The notes beneath the pieces were generated by a model, which was given only the letters and a program-made list of their open reading frames with translations, had not been told where the DNA came from and did not search any database. The position numbers and the translations under genes are program-made. From assembly GCA_046290495.1 (NCBI GenBank), contig JBKAGT010000005.1, positions 1,550,001 to 1,614,000 on the forward strand: a stretch of DNA of 64,000 nucleotides. The letters are read 5' to 3'. Positions 41,887-50,788 of this stretch are shown here, one piece after another (within the stretch, counting starts at the first letter, position 1; each line of letters opens with the position of its first letter). Source of the stretch: PGYR01 sp046290495 (GTDB taxonomy: Bacteria > Bacteroidota > Ignavibacteria > Kapaibacteriales > UBA2268).

Positions 41887-41953
41887 GGCGGAAACTCGGA
41901 AACTCGGAAAGTTCAATTCTGAAATCAAGTTTCCGACTTTCCGACTTTCCGCC
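41887..41953. repeat. CGGAAA iteron-like inverted repeat after the primase gene
   Basis: The left arm has three head-to-tail CGGAAA units in 8-bp steps (GGCGGAAACTCGGAAACT...), the right arm (41930-41953) three units in the opposite sense. The 24-bp arms match at 22 positions and are separated by 19 bases. No T tract follows, so it is not an ordinary terminator. It could be a replication-origin iteron, a relaxase or Xis site, or a protein-binding array. Confidence 0.7.
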
Positions 41954-41987
41954 TGCTTTTCATAAACCCAAAAAACAGAGAATAATC

Positions 41988-42233
41988 ATGAAAATTGAAG
42001 AGATTACGAACAATGATCCGTATATTCTACGAGATACAATTAGAAACCTAGGCTTTACACTTGTTGAAATTTCGAAGAGTATATACCCAAAGAACCACGA
42101 GAACTATTTAAGTGGCAGATTTAGTGAACAGAGAATAAAACCCAAGGATGTGGTGCTTATTGTTAATTTTATTACTAGCAGGATAGGTAAAGCTGTCTTT
42201 GATATGGAATACCAGAAAGAACTGGACAGATAA
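41988..42233 (+). CDS. Small mobile-element protein, 81 aa
   Basis: Not recognised. PYILRDTIRNLGFTLVEISKSIYPKNHENYLSGRFSEQRIKPKDVVLIVNFI resembles a helical DNA-binding protein of the lambda-repressor type (ISKSIYP..NYLSGRF as recognition part), but this is only suggestive. It is the last gene in the int-remnant/orf222/HTH/primase series and starts 34 bases after the CGGAAA repeat, which could be its binding site. Confidence 0.55.
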   Translation: MKIEEITNNDPYILRDTIRNLGFTLVEISKSIYPKNHENYLSGRFSEQRIKPKDVVLIVNFITSRIGKAVFDMEYQKELDR

Positions 42234-42262
42234 TCAAATGTGCAGATAGATGGAAAGTAACC

Positions 42263-43573
42263 CTAATCCTCTATTCTCTTTTTTATTAACCATATATCTG
42301 CACTTCCTTTGCCTGTATAAAGTTGATCTTTTATTGATATCCCATTCTTAAATATGGATTGAGTGTAACCCACTAGAATTAATTGATTATTTTTAATTTT
42401 TGCATCATTTATACTCTCAAAATCGTTTCCGCCTATTATTTTTTTACTTATAATCGATCCTTCAGTATCAAGCTTGAACAGAACTATATCGTAAAATCCA
42501 TTATTTTTATTAATATCACCATCAACTGAATTGGAAATAAATGATAGATGAATATTATTCTGTAAATCTTCACAAATCTCACCTCCTCCATCTACTCCAT
42601 TACCACCATAAACTTTACTCCATATTACTTCACCAATATAATCAGTCTTCACTAACCCTACATCATATTTACCCCCTTTTCTTTCATTGAATAATCCTTC
42701 ATCAGAATCTGTCTGGACAGAGAATAATATCGAACTATCTTTCGTCTCATATAGTTTTTGTGCATATTCTATTCCATTAGCTTGATATACTTTTTGCCAT
42801 AACTTATTTCCATAAGGATCAATTTTTATTAGAATAACATCTTGATTTCTATCTTCCTTTACATCTTCTAAATCATAATCAAAAGAACTTGTATTGCCAA
42901 GAATAAGATAGTTACCATCGAATGTTTCTATCATATCTATAGCCCAGTCATCCATACTCCCACCATAAGTTGATTGCCATTCAATGCTACCTGAGATATC
43001 GAATTTAACAATCCAAATATCTCTCGAATTCTTATAATTTTTTGCAATATCTCCATTACTAGAACTTGAAATTCCTGCAACTATAAAACCCCCATTTTTT
43101 GTACAAATAATTTTATTTCCTTCCTCAAAATACTTCCCACCATAAGATTTACACCAAACTAATTTTCCATCCTCATTTACTTTGAAAAGCAACAAATCGC
43201 GACTACCCTTTGCATTTAATGGTTCTTCTATGGACCCACTATAACCTGTAAAAATATATCCCCCATTAGAACATTTATCCATTGAGTTGATTATGTCTTC
43301 TTTAGTACCACCTAAAGACAATTCCCACAATAAGTTACCATCTTTATCTAATTTAACTACATAAATATCATTGTTATCAGCAAAATCACTACTTCTTTTT
43401 TCTGGTGAATTTGTCCAACCAGCAATTACAACACTATTATCATCATTAACAAAAAGAGTTTTACCAACATCTAACCTAGAACCACCATAACGTGCACTCC
43501 AAATTTCACTTGATATTAGTTGAATAGACTGAAAGAGTATTAAAATTAATAATAGTATTTTCTTTAATTTCAT
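42263..43573 (-). CDS. Exported beta-propeller protein
   Basis: 436 aa when started at the ATG at 43573 (MKLKKILLLILILFQSIQLISS signal); the frame extends 15 codons further upstream. Six or seven ~50-residue blades recur with the pattern 'SxYGGSxxDxGxxIxxxxDGNYIxxGxTxSxDGDxxxNxGxxDIxxxKxDxxGxxxWxKxYGG' (e.g. WSARYGGSRLDVGKTLF, WQSTYGGSMDDWAIDMIE, WSKVYGGNGVDGGGEICE). This is a common exported propeller in Bacteroidota, usually with a T9SS domain; here the protein ends IWLIKKRIED without one. Role unknown, extracytoplasmic. Confidence 0.78.
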   Translation of the reverse strand: MKLKKILLLILILFQSIQLISSEIWSARYGGSRLDVGKTLFVNDDNSVVIAGWTNSPEKRSSDFADNNDIYVVKLDKDGNLLWELSLGGTKEDIINSMDKCSNGGYIFTGYSGSIEEPLNAKGSRDLLLFKVNEDGKLVWCKSYGGKYFEEGNKIICTKNGGFIVAGISSSSNGDIAKNYKNSRDIWIVKFDISGSIEWQSTYGGSMDDWAIDMIETFDGNYLILGNTSSFDYDLEDVKEDRNQDVILIKIDPYGNKLWQKVYQANGIEYAQKLYETKDSSILFSVQTDSDEGLFNERKGGKYDVGLVKTDYIGEVIWSKVYGGNGVDGGGEICEDLQNNIHLSFISNSVDGDINKNNGFYDIVLFKLDTEGSIISKKIIGGNDFESINDAKIKNNQLILVGYTQSIFKNGISIKDQLYTGKGSADIWLIKKRIED

Positions 43574-43734
43574 TTTTGTCCTATTTTTTAATTTATTGAC
43601 CGATTTCAAGTTGTTCACTTAGTTCCTTTTGATTTTCATTGTTGACTTTAAAATATAATGTATCCTTAAAGTAATAGTGCTACTAAAAATAAGAGAAAAA
43701 TTTGTAATTACATTTATTAAAGAATTAATTTACT

Positions 43735-44031
43735 TTATTGTGAATTGAATCTATCTATGATTTGAATTGGATATCCATCTTCAAAAACTAATGTTTGACT
43801 ATTTAAAAAGATTGTATCTTGTTTAAAATCTATCTCTAAAAGTAATTTCTCATCAGTGATAGAATTCCTTATCTCTTTCTTTGAAATATCATTTCTTAAA
43901 ATAAGTTTTGTAAATATTTTAAGATCTTTTTTCTTTGATGAAGACTCAGAATCGATCATAAGTAAATTATTGCCGATAGAATAAACGTATGTAAGTGCTA
44001 CAACTGATACTGATAATGTTGTTAACCACAA
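43735..44031 (-). CDS. Small membrane-anchored protein, start uncertain
   Basis: 98 aa from a TTG at 44031. The frame continues upstream through FWIVLVL, so the full N-terminal helix would be KIAFWIVLVLWLTTLSVSVVALTYVY, but an in-frame TAA lies two codons after an ATG at 44070 (ATG AAA TAA TGG AAG). The natural gene may therefore carry a nonsense mutation at codon 3, or start within the helix. The remaining part is soluble and charged (SESSSKKKDLKIFTKLILRND...). Not recognised. Confidence 0.4.
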   Translation of the reverse strand: MWLTTLSVSVVALTYVYSIGNNLLMIDSESSSKKKDLKIFTKLILRNDISKKEIRNSITDEKLLLEIDFKQDTIFLNSQTLVFEDGYPIQIIDRFNSQ

Positions 44032-44194
44032 AACTAAAACAATCCAAAATGCTATCTTCCATTATTTCATAATAATGACCTTTTATGAATACTAATTTTA
44101 CACAACGTATTAATATTTAATATGATTCATTCCAGGATTTATCCTTTTCAACTTAGATTCAGTTTTACTTCCATTCCTAATGCGTTCCTGTCCT

Positions 44195-44374
44195 CTATTT
44201 TTGTATTGCTTCTAATCCACTCCGTCTAAATCCTTCATTTTCTCTGAGTAATTGTAAATAGATTGGCTTGTTTATATGAACAAACTCCGCTTCGAATCCA
44301 TGCTTGTCATAAAACCAATCAGACACTTCCATTATCTGGTTAAAAATTCTCATGTTGTCGTCTTGATTTGTCAT
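44195..44374 (-). CDS. Hypothetical small protein, 59 aa
   Basis: ATG at 44374 to TAG at 44195. The product starts MTNQDDNMRIFNQIMEVSDW, continues FYDKHGFEAEFVHINKPIYL and ends in EGFRRSGLEAIQK. Codon use and amino-acid composition look natural and the base composition is richer in GC than the surroundings. No domain recognised. It may be a remnant of a larger gene; nothing adjacent continues it. Confidence 0.45.
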   Translation of the reverse strand: MTNQDDNMRIFNQIMEVSDWFYDKHGFEAEFVHINKPIYLQLLRENEGFRRSGLEAIQK

Positions 44375-44851
44375 ATCGACCTTATTACCTCATATACTTC
44401 TCAAAAACGCCCCTTATAATGCCAGAATTTATACAAAACACCCATCTAACAATGACTTGACTGTGTTTAGGAAATCGTTTTAAGCTGTTTTACTACTTAT
44501 TTTAATGTATTTGTCCGTTAATTTGCGTGTTTTATCTTTATCTATCCTCACTATCGTCGTTTTTGCGAAATTTTGTTAGAAAATGACAAGAAAATCATCA
44601 GTTTTGATGCAAAATCGAGATAAATTCACCAATAATTGAACAGTCTTAATGCTTTTCTATTATGAATCAACAACAAGAGAACGTTAAATAACCCTGTCAT
44701 CACAATTACTGAACGGTGTGAGTCAAATTTAAGTAAATAAACCGATGGTGCTATTGGTCTAGAAGTTCAGTGAGAGGGGATTTATTTTAAATTAGGGCTT
44801 AAGTTAATTAAATTAAAAAAATAGTTAGTACTAATTGCATTAGATTACGAA
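44375..44851. other. Gap without supported gene, upstream of the HEPN-type gene
   Basis: No ORF of note on either strand. The part at about 44400-44700 is less AT-rich than its neighbours and looks like decayed coding or foreign sequence. The right end presumably carries the promoter for the 44852 gene. Confidence 0.4.
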
Positions 44852-46297
44852 ATGAGTTATAGAAAATACAAAGGAATTATTTATTCAAAAGATATAAACA
44901 AAGCGTTAAGAGAGATATCAAAACTAATAAACTTAAATGAAACTCCATTAAAAGAAATAGCTTTATCATTTTTAAATATATTTATTGAAGAGAACTGTTA
45001 TGAGTGTAGCTTTAACGAATTATTAACATTATATAAAGAAAGATTTGAAGAATCTAATCTAGAAAAAGAATATACAAATAATGAGTATGAATTTTATAAA
45101 TTTATTTGTAAGACTTATTTATATATCGTTGAAAACAATATTTCTGAAGAATTGCTTAACAAAAATGTTCGTAAAGATTTAAAAGAAATCTATGATCTTA
45201 GGCAAAGATTACTTGATGATAAAGCTAGTATAGAGGAGTCAAAGGAGTCTGGGAAAAGTTATAAAATACAAAAATTAGATCATTATTTATCAATTTTAAG
45301 ACAAGAAGAAGATAAAATAATTTATTTTTTTGTAAATGGTTTAATGTCAGAATCTAAAAAACAGAATAGAATAGCTGTCTTTGGTACAGTCAACGCATTA
45401 TTACTTAACTCTTTCTATAGTTATAGTTTTAAAAAATCAACTTTTATAAATTATTTTACTGATGTTAAGCATAAACTTCTAAAATATCCCATAATTAAAG
45501 TTAATAACTTAGTTGCTTTAAGAAATGAAAATTTAGAATTATTTGAAGAAAAGCTTGATTCGCTAGTTAACTACGATGAGATAATAGATAGTATAAAATT
45601 AAAAATAAAAGATAGTCATTTGTTATTTAAAGAATATAAGCTTGTAACTGATATTCTAGAATTGTTTACTAATAAAAAATATACATTATTTTCGTTTATA
45701 ACTCCAATTCAAATAGAAGGTTTAATAAGTCTGTTTTGTAAAGAGTTAGGTATTTCTGAAAATCAGATCAATAAGTTACCAGTCAATAAAAAAGTAGAAA
45801 TTATACAAAAGAATAAAGGATGGAGAAGCGAATCCGCATACTCTTACTTTAGCTTTGATTTCCCAATATTGAGAAATAAGGTTGCCCATGGTTATGGATT
45901 AGATAAAAAACAGGCTATGTTTTTTTCAAAAATGTTTTTATTAGATTTAAATTTTATTGTTGAATCATTTGACTCAGAGACATTTAAACAAAATCAATTA
46001 TTGCATTTAATAAGAATGTCTAAAAATTATAATGATTTAAAATATTTAATAAATGCTGTATCTATATCAAAAGATGAATTAGATTCTTATTATCAAGAGT
46101 CACATAAAGATTTAGAACAACTAAAGTTAAAGTTTGAAAAGACTTACAGTCTTGAAAAATTAAAAAAAATAGAATTTGAGAATGATGAATTAGAAGGTTT
46201 AAAAAACAGTTTTATAAACATTAAAAAACAAGGTATTCTTGAAAACGAATGTATAGATACTTTAAACTATTTAAATTTTAAATTAGATAGTGATTAA
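44852..46297 (+). CDS. Candidate HEPN-type defence protein, 481 aa
   Basis: No named family recognised. The protein is almost entirely helical and Lys/Glu-rich, with no signal or membrane segment. At residues 341-346 it has RNKVAH inside FPILRNKVAHGYGLDKKQA, the R-N-x-x-x-H signature of HEPN-domain ribonucleases common in abortive-infection and toxin systems. The helix before it (TPIQIEGLISLFCKELGI) and after it fit a HEPN bundle. It lies on the same island as a type IIG restriction enzyme, with a small ORF 32 bases downstream on the same strand. Defence function is inferred from the motif and context. Confidence 0.62.
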   Translation: MSYRKYKGIIYSKDINKALREISKLINLNETPLKEIALSFLNIFIEENCYECSFNELLTLYKERFEESNLEKEYTNNEYEFYKFICKTYLYIVENNISEELLNKNVRKDLKEIYDLRQRLLDDKASIEESKESGKSYKIQKLDHYLSILRQEEDKIIYFFVNGLMSESKKQNRIAVFGTVNALLLNSFYSYSFKKSTFINYFTDVKHKLLKYPIIKVNNLVALRNENLELFEEKLDSLVNYDEIIDSIKLKIKDSHLLFKEYKLVTDILELFTNKKYTLFSFITPIQIEGLISLFCKELGISENQINKLPVNKKVEIIQKNKGWRSESAYSYFSFDFPILRNKVAHGYGLDKKQAMFFSKMFLLDLNFIVESFDSETFKQNQLLHLIRMSKNYNDLKYLINAVSISKDELDSYYQESHKDLEQLKLKFEKTYSLEKLKKIEFENDELEGLKNSFINIKKQGILENECIDTLNYLNFKLDSD

Positions 46298-46329
46298 CTG
46301 TGCATATATTTGTGGTTTAAGTAGTTTTT

Positions 46330-46626
46330 ATGAGAAAAATGAAAAATCAGTACTTTAAAATTGAGTGGATAATTGAGCTGATTAAGGAGCAAGAACCTGA
46401 CAGGACTGACTTAATAGAGCAACTTAAAAAGTGTGACATTCAAAAGTGGGCTAGACAACCATACATTCATTTAGTTTCGGATGCAAAACCAAATCAACCT
46501 GGTTCGGAATGGAAATTTGAAAATTGCATTGTCTTAGAACATGACAGCGAAGGAACAATTGTACTCGACATTCTGAAAGACGGTAGAATTGGTGGAATAG
46601 AATTCCTTAAACATTTAACAGAATAG
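46330..46626 (+). CDS. Hypothetical protein, 98 aa
   Basis: Not recognised. A small soluble alpha/beta protein: helix (KIEWIIELIKEQEPDRTDLIEQLKK), then beta strands (SEWKFENCIVLEHDSEGTIVLDILKDGRIGGIEFLKHL). It starts 32 bases after the HEPN-type gene and so may be its operon partner, for instance an antidote or immunity-type partner; that is only position-based. Confidence 0.55.
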   Translation: MRKMKNQYFKIEWIIELIKEQEPDRTDLIEQLKKCDIQKWARQPYIHLVSDAKPNQPGSEWKFENCIVLEHDSEGTIVLDILKDGRIGGIEFLKHLTE

Positions 46627-46647
46627 TGGGAACACCCACCCCACACA

Positions 46648-46839
46648 CTACCACATATCATAATCTTCATCCTCATCATACCAATTATAAAAATAGTCCT
46701 TGATTTCCTTAGCTAGTTCTGGGTCTTTTTTCACTACCTCGGCTACTATATCATCTACGCCACTCAAAAACTTACGGACATATTCTATATCCTCGCATAC
46801 GCCATCTACTACTTCCTCCAAATCATCCTCATTATACAT
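46648..46839 (-). CDS. Very acidic small protein next to the restriction enzyme
   Basis: 63 aa from the ATG at 46839 (MYNEDDLEEVVDGVCEDIEY..., ending NWYDEDEDYDMW); a TTG two codons upstream is possible. About a third of residues are Asp or Glu with few basic residues. Such composition is known from DNA-mimic proteins that block restriction enzymes. It lies 70 bases downstream of the type IIG gene on the same strand. Family not recognised; DNA mimicry is a hypothesis. Confidence 0.5.
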   Translation of the reverse strand: MYNEDDLEEVVDGVCEDIEYVRKFLSGVDDIVAEVVKKDPELAKEIKDYFYNWYDEDEDYDMW

Positions 46840-46909
46840 AGTCAATAACTAGGGATTATTAGTCAATAGTATTTCTTTGGCTTCTTCTCTATCTACTCAT
46901 TCAAATTCT

Positions 46910-49900
46910 CTAGGCATCATACTCCTCTCTCGTGATATTTGTCTCTGGGTCAACTATAAGCACCTCGTCATAAGTCAGGTCATATAGCTTATAGACTAAG
47001 TGGTCTATCTCGTCTTCTAACTGCTGTGTGTCTGCTTCTGGGTCTTGCTTTTTGGCTTCTAAGATTTGGTTGACAAGGCTATTCATTTGACTTAAGTCAT
47101 TTGAATTTGGATTACTATATACGGGTAATGACTTAAATTCTTTGGTTTTAATCTGTGGAAATAAGTCATCAAATTCATTGTATAAATTACTGAAATACCA
47201 ATAAATTAGTTTCGAATTTAATACACCTAATATGAATTTTAAATTAGTAGCTTTACTTTTAGGTTTACCTATATATATAGATTGATCAATAACATAATCT
47301 AATTCCGTAATTGTTAATATTAAATTTCTAGAGCCTGGAATCTTTCTAATTAATAACCTTTCGCCCTCGAAATATATTTTGTCTCTTGGCTCTGCTAGCC
47401 ATTCACCATAATTAATATATTCACCTTTCCAATCAATTGAATATCGATTGATGTTTTTCCCCCTTAATTCTTTTCTATATGTTTTACTTATTTTTTTATT
47501 CGAATTAAATATTCTCTTTTCTTTATCAGCTTTTGTTTGTTTGGGTACACCTTTACCTGTTTGGTATTCTTTAATCCCTGAACAAATATCTAAATAAATT
47601 TCACTCGCATTAGAATTTGTTATGATTTTATTAAATATATCTTGCGAATTAGTACTTAAAGTAACTGTAAAATTATAATTATGATTATTATGAAAACTCT
47701 GACTATCGAATCTGTGTTTATAAGTGATTTCTTTTTCCAATAATTCATAGTATTGCTGCTCATTGTCTCCTAGCATCAAAATTAAAACATCAACATCTGC
47801 ATCTGCAAATACTTTCGTTCTGCTATCTAGAACTTTACTTATTTTCAAGTTATTTAAAATAAATAATCTTAATTTTTTATTGTTTTCATTTGCAAGAAAA
47901 GTATTAGGTACTATAAGAGAGAAGTTTCCGTTTTTACTAATAAAGTAACATCTCTCAATAAAAAGATGATATAGATCAAATTGGTTTTCATATACATAGT
48001 ATTGTTTGTAAATTTCAATACTAATTTTATCTAAACCTCTAGGACGTAAATAAGGCGGATTCCCAATAACCACATCAAACCCAATGAAGTCACCATTGTC
48101 TGCTAATACTTCTGGGAACTCGAACCTCCACTCAAAGGCATTCTCGTATATCTTATTGCTCTTTATCTCTTCTAGCTCATTCTCTAGCTTTACTATTTCT
48201 GCTTTCTTGGTTTTAATCTCTTTCTTGTGGGCTTTCTCCTCAGCTTTCGAGCGTTCGAACATAGTGTCTTGGGTCTCTAGTGATTCCAGCTCCGATTTTA
48301 GCTTATTCAGTCTCAACAGCCGTTTGTCATTCGACTCCACCTTACTTTGGAAGTTGGTCTTTATCTCTGCTATCAGGTTCTCTAACTTCTCTTTCTGTTG
48401 CTTGTTCTTAGCATTCTTATATCCATATACAGCATCTCTGTAATCTTGCACTTTGAGTTTGCTCTTTTTCAGTGCCTTTGATATAGGTGTGTCTATATCG
48501 AACCGAGAGATAAGCGAGTTACCACACTTTATGTTTATATCAATATTTGGTAATACTTCCAGCTCACCACCATCCTTGTAGTAGGTGTTTTTCAGTAGCT
48601 CTATCCACAAACGTAGGCGACATATTTTCACTGAGTTTGGGTTAATATCCACCCCAAACAGGCAATTTTCTATTAGGGTTTGCTTCTCGTGGAACAGAGT
48701 TTCCTGTATGTTCTGTGAGTCCTTGCTCTTTGGGTTGTAAGCAAATAGCTCATCGAACCTATCTGTTATCATCAGTTCATCATTCTCTATCTCCAAATCA
48801 ATTGGGAGTGGCTTGTATTCCTTATCTGCCAATATCCCCAACTCATGCTTAATAGCTATCAGCTCATTGAGTGCAGACACAAGGAAGTGACCAGAGCCAA
48901 CAGCAGGGTCGCATATACGAATAGAGTTGACTATTGTGTTGAACTTGCTAATATCATTCGATTTGAAATATCTACGTGTGTATGCTTTTAGGTCATCGAA
49001 TGAATCGAAGGTGACATCGCCTATGGAGTCGTTGAATTTCTGAACCACCGCACGCCTGATAGTCTCGTGGCTCATATACATAGTTATATAGCCAGGAGTG
49101 AAGAACGAGCCGTCTTTGTAGCCGTTCAGCTTCTCGTATATAAGACCAAGCACCGATGCGTTAATAAGAGTTTTGTTGTCTTCTTGTACCTGTGCCGTAC
49201 CTTCAGATGAGAAGTTGTAAGCATCTAAAAATTCCAATAGGTATGAAAGTGTTTCTTTCTCTCCTGTTAGTCGCTTACCCTTATTGTCCTTGAGTACTGT
49301 GCTTGTAGCCAATGGTAGCTTCAAACTATTGGATAGTGTATTGATGCCGATAGCTTGTCTTTCCAGCTCAGTTATTTCGAATAGTGAACTGTTCAGATAG
49401 GGAACTTGCTTGTACTTCTCTGCTATATCTGGTCTTCTGTCCTTAGTTTTGATAGCTAGGACTTTGAAGAAAAGCAGGTAGAGAGAATCATAGTCATGAA
49501 TATTCTTTTTGTCAACGAATTTATAATCGTCAGAGCTATTGTATGAAATCAGTTGAGATTCCAAAAGCTTCAGGAATAGGATTCTGTTAATCCATGTTAT
49601 CACCAACTCCAATGAGATATTATATATCTGCTCATCTCTATCTTCACCAAAGCTACTTAGATTAGCCACATCCGATAGTCTGACTTCTGTTTTTACTTGG
49701 TCAATAGCATTTTCTAGTATAGAGCCATAGTTTGGTGATTTGCAACGCTGTATTAGCTTTTTGCCACCGTCTTTGACTTCTTCTAGTCCAATGATATGTA
49801 GTAGCTCATTGTAAAAGTTTTTATCGAGTGAATTACTATCATTAGCAAAGTTCAGCTTCAACAAGTGAGTAGGAGAGAATAGCTTGAATAAATTCAGCAG

Positions 49901-50560
49901 TTTGGAGTCATTGCTGTTGGTGTTTAAGTACTTTCTGTAATCTTCTAGATTCACATAAGTGTACTCAATCTTTTCTTTTACGCTCTCTATGAATGGCTTT
50001 GCGATAGATTCGTAGAAGAACTTAGTGTCCTGTCCTGACTTCTGATCTGATTCAAACTCAATGAAGTCCTTCTTAAATCTCTTATTTTTAGCGAATAAAC
50101 TCTCTATAATTACAGCATCAAATATGAATACATCAACATTATTTGTGATTAGAATTTGCTTCAGATTGGTGTTACTATCCTTGCCGTCAGAGTCATACCT
50201 CTCACGCAAATAGTACAAAATAGACTCCTGTAATGCCTTCTTGTTAATGTCCTGAACGGAAATCATCTCTGACTTGTTCGATGGACTCTTGTGTTCAATT
50301 ATCACATTGACAGGGTCACTTTTGCTAGCACCTGAGTTTATTACACAATCGATTCTTTCCTTAGTGTTGATGTAGTATTTGCCTTTGTAGAAGGTATCAT
50401 CTAAAAACCTTATAAAATCGTTCTTATGATGTTCTTCATGCTCATCGTTCACACTATCTAGTAATATCAACAACTGTGATTTAAATACTTCCAAATCTTC
50501 CTTGTTGACCGATTGCCTTCTGTATGCTTTGTTTAATGCTTTCTGTGGTGTAAGTGTCAT
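46910..50560 (-). CDS. Type IIG restriction-modification enzyme (fused nuclease, methyltransferase and specificity domain)
   Basis: 1216 aa, complete. N-terminal PD-(D/E)xK nuclease: Asp71 (RIDCVINSG), Glu89 and Lys91 (VIIEHKSPS). A helical linker is followed by the adenine-specific methyltransferase: SAM motif I DPAVGSGHFLVS (~550), GVDINPNSVKICRLRLWIEL, and catalytic motif IV NPPY in IGNPPYLRPRGLD (~832). A coiled-coil insertion (KLKSELESLETQDTMFERSKAEEKAHKKEIKTKK) precedes motif IV. The C-terminal ~300 residues form the target-recognition part with DLFPQIKTKEFKSLPV. It methylates its recognition site and cuts unmethylated DNA. All catalytic residues are present, so it should be active. Confidence 0.92.
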   Translation of the reverse strand: MTLTPQKALNKAYRRQSVNKEDLEVFKSQLLILLDSVNDEHEEHHKNDFIRFLDDTFYKGKYYINTKERIDCVINSGASKSDPVNVIIEHKSPSNKSEMISVQDINKKALQESILYYLRERYDSDGKDSNTNLKQILITNNVDVFIFDAVIIESLFAKNKRFKKDFIEFESDQKSGQDTKFFYESIAKPFIESVKEKIEYTYVNLEDYRKYLNTNSNDSKLLNLFKLFSPTHLLKLNFANDSNSLDKNFYNELLHIIGLEEVKDGGKKLIQRCKSPNYGSILENAIDQVKTEVRLSDVANLSSFGEDRDEQIYNISLELVITWINRILFLKLLESQLISYNSSDDYKFVDKKNIHDYDSLYLLFFKVLAIKTKDRRPDIAEKYKQVPYLNSSLFEITELERQAIGINTLSNSLKLPLATSTVLKDNKGKRLTGEKETLSYLLEFLDAYNFSSEGTAQVQEDNKTLINASVLGLIYEKLNGYKDGSFFTPGYITMYMSHETIRRAVVQKFNDSIGDVTFDSFDDLKAYTRRYFKSNDISKFNTIVNSIRICDPAVGSGHFLVSALNELIAIKHELGILADKEYKPLPIDLEIENDELMITDRFDELFAYNPKSKDSQNIQETLFHEKQTLIENCLFGVDINPNSVKICRLRLWIELLKNTYYKDGGELEVLPNIDINIKCGNSLISRFDIDTPISKALKKSKLKVQDYRDAVYGYKNAKNKQQKEKLENLIAEIKTNFQSKVESNDKRLLRLNKLKSELESLETQDTMFERSKAEEKAHKKEIKTKKAEIVKLENELEEIKSNKIYENAFEWRFEFPEVLADNGDFIGFDVVIGNPPYLRPRGLDKISIEIYKQYYVYENQFDLYHLFIERCYFISKNGNFSLIVPNTFLANENNKKLRLFILNNLKISKVLDSRTKVFADADVDVLILMLGDNEQQYYELLEKEITYKHRFDSQSFHNNHNYNFTVTLSTNSQDIFNKIITNSNASEIYLDICSGIKEYQTGKGVPKQTKADKEKRIFNSNKKISKTYRKELRGKNINRYSIDWKGEYINYGEWLAEPRDKIYFEGERLLIRKIPGSRNLILTITELDYVIDQSIYIGKPKSKATNLKFILGVLNSKLIYWYFSNLYNEFDDLFPQIKTKEFKSLPVYSNPNSNDLSQMNSLVNQILEAKKQDPEADTQQLEDEIDHLVYKLYDLTYDEVLIVDPETNITREEYDA

Positions 50561-50644
50561 GTAACTATATTATATTCTATTCTGCTATTGTCTAATCTTG
50601 GTTTTTATTTAGCTTCAATATAGTGATTTTGTGGAGATAATTAA

Positions 50645-50675
50645 AGGGGAATAAATAACAATCCCCTACAGGTTG
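50645..50675 (-). terminator. Hairpin after the OlsF-like gene
   Basis: AGGGGA / TCCCCT stem with an 11-base loop. On the minus strand it is followed by TTTAATTAT. It lies ~120 bases beyond the stop of the acyltransferase gene and near the right edge of the island. Confidence 0.45.
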
Positions 50676-50788
50676 GTTTGTAATAGATAAAATAGAAATA
50701 CAATTATTTGTTTTTAGTAATTTTTACTTCAAAACTTTAAAAATTATACTTCATACATTAACATAAAGTTGCACTATTATAATCAACT

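Noticed and set aside
41887..41953. CRISPR array
   Set aside because: The units are 8 bp apart without unique spacers and switch orientation in the middle; this is an iteron-like inverted repeat, and no cas genes are present.
44375..44700. Non-coding RNA or decayed gene in the less AT-rich patch
   Set aside because: Composition differs from the surroundings, but I found neither a convincing frame nor a stable hairpin set, so it is described only as a gap.
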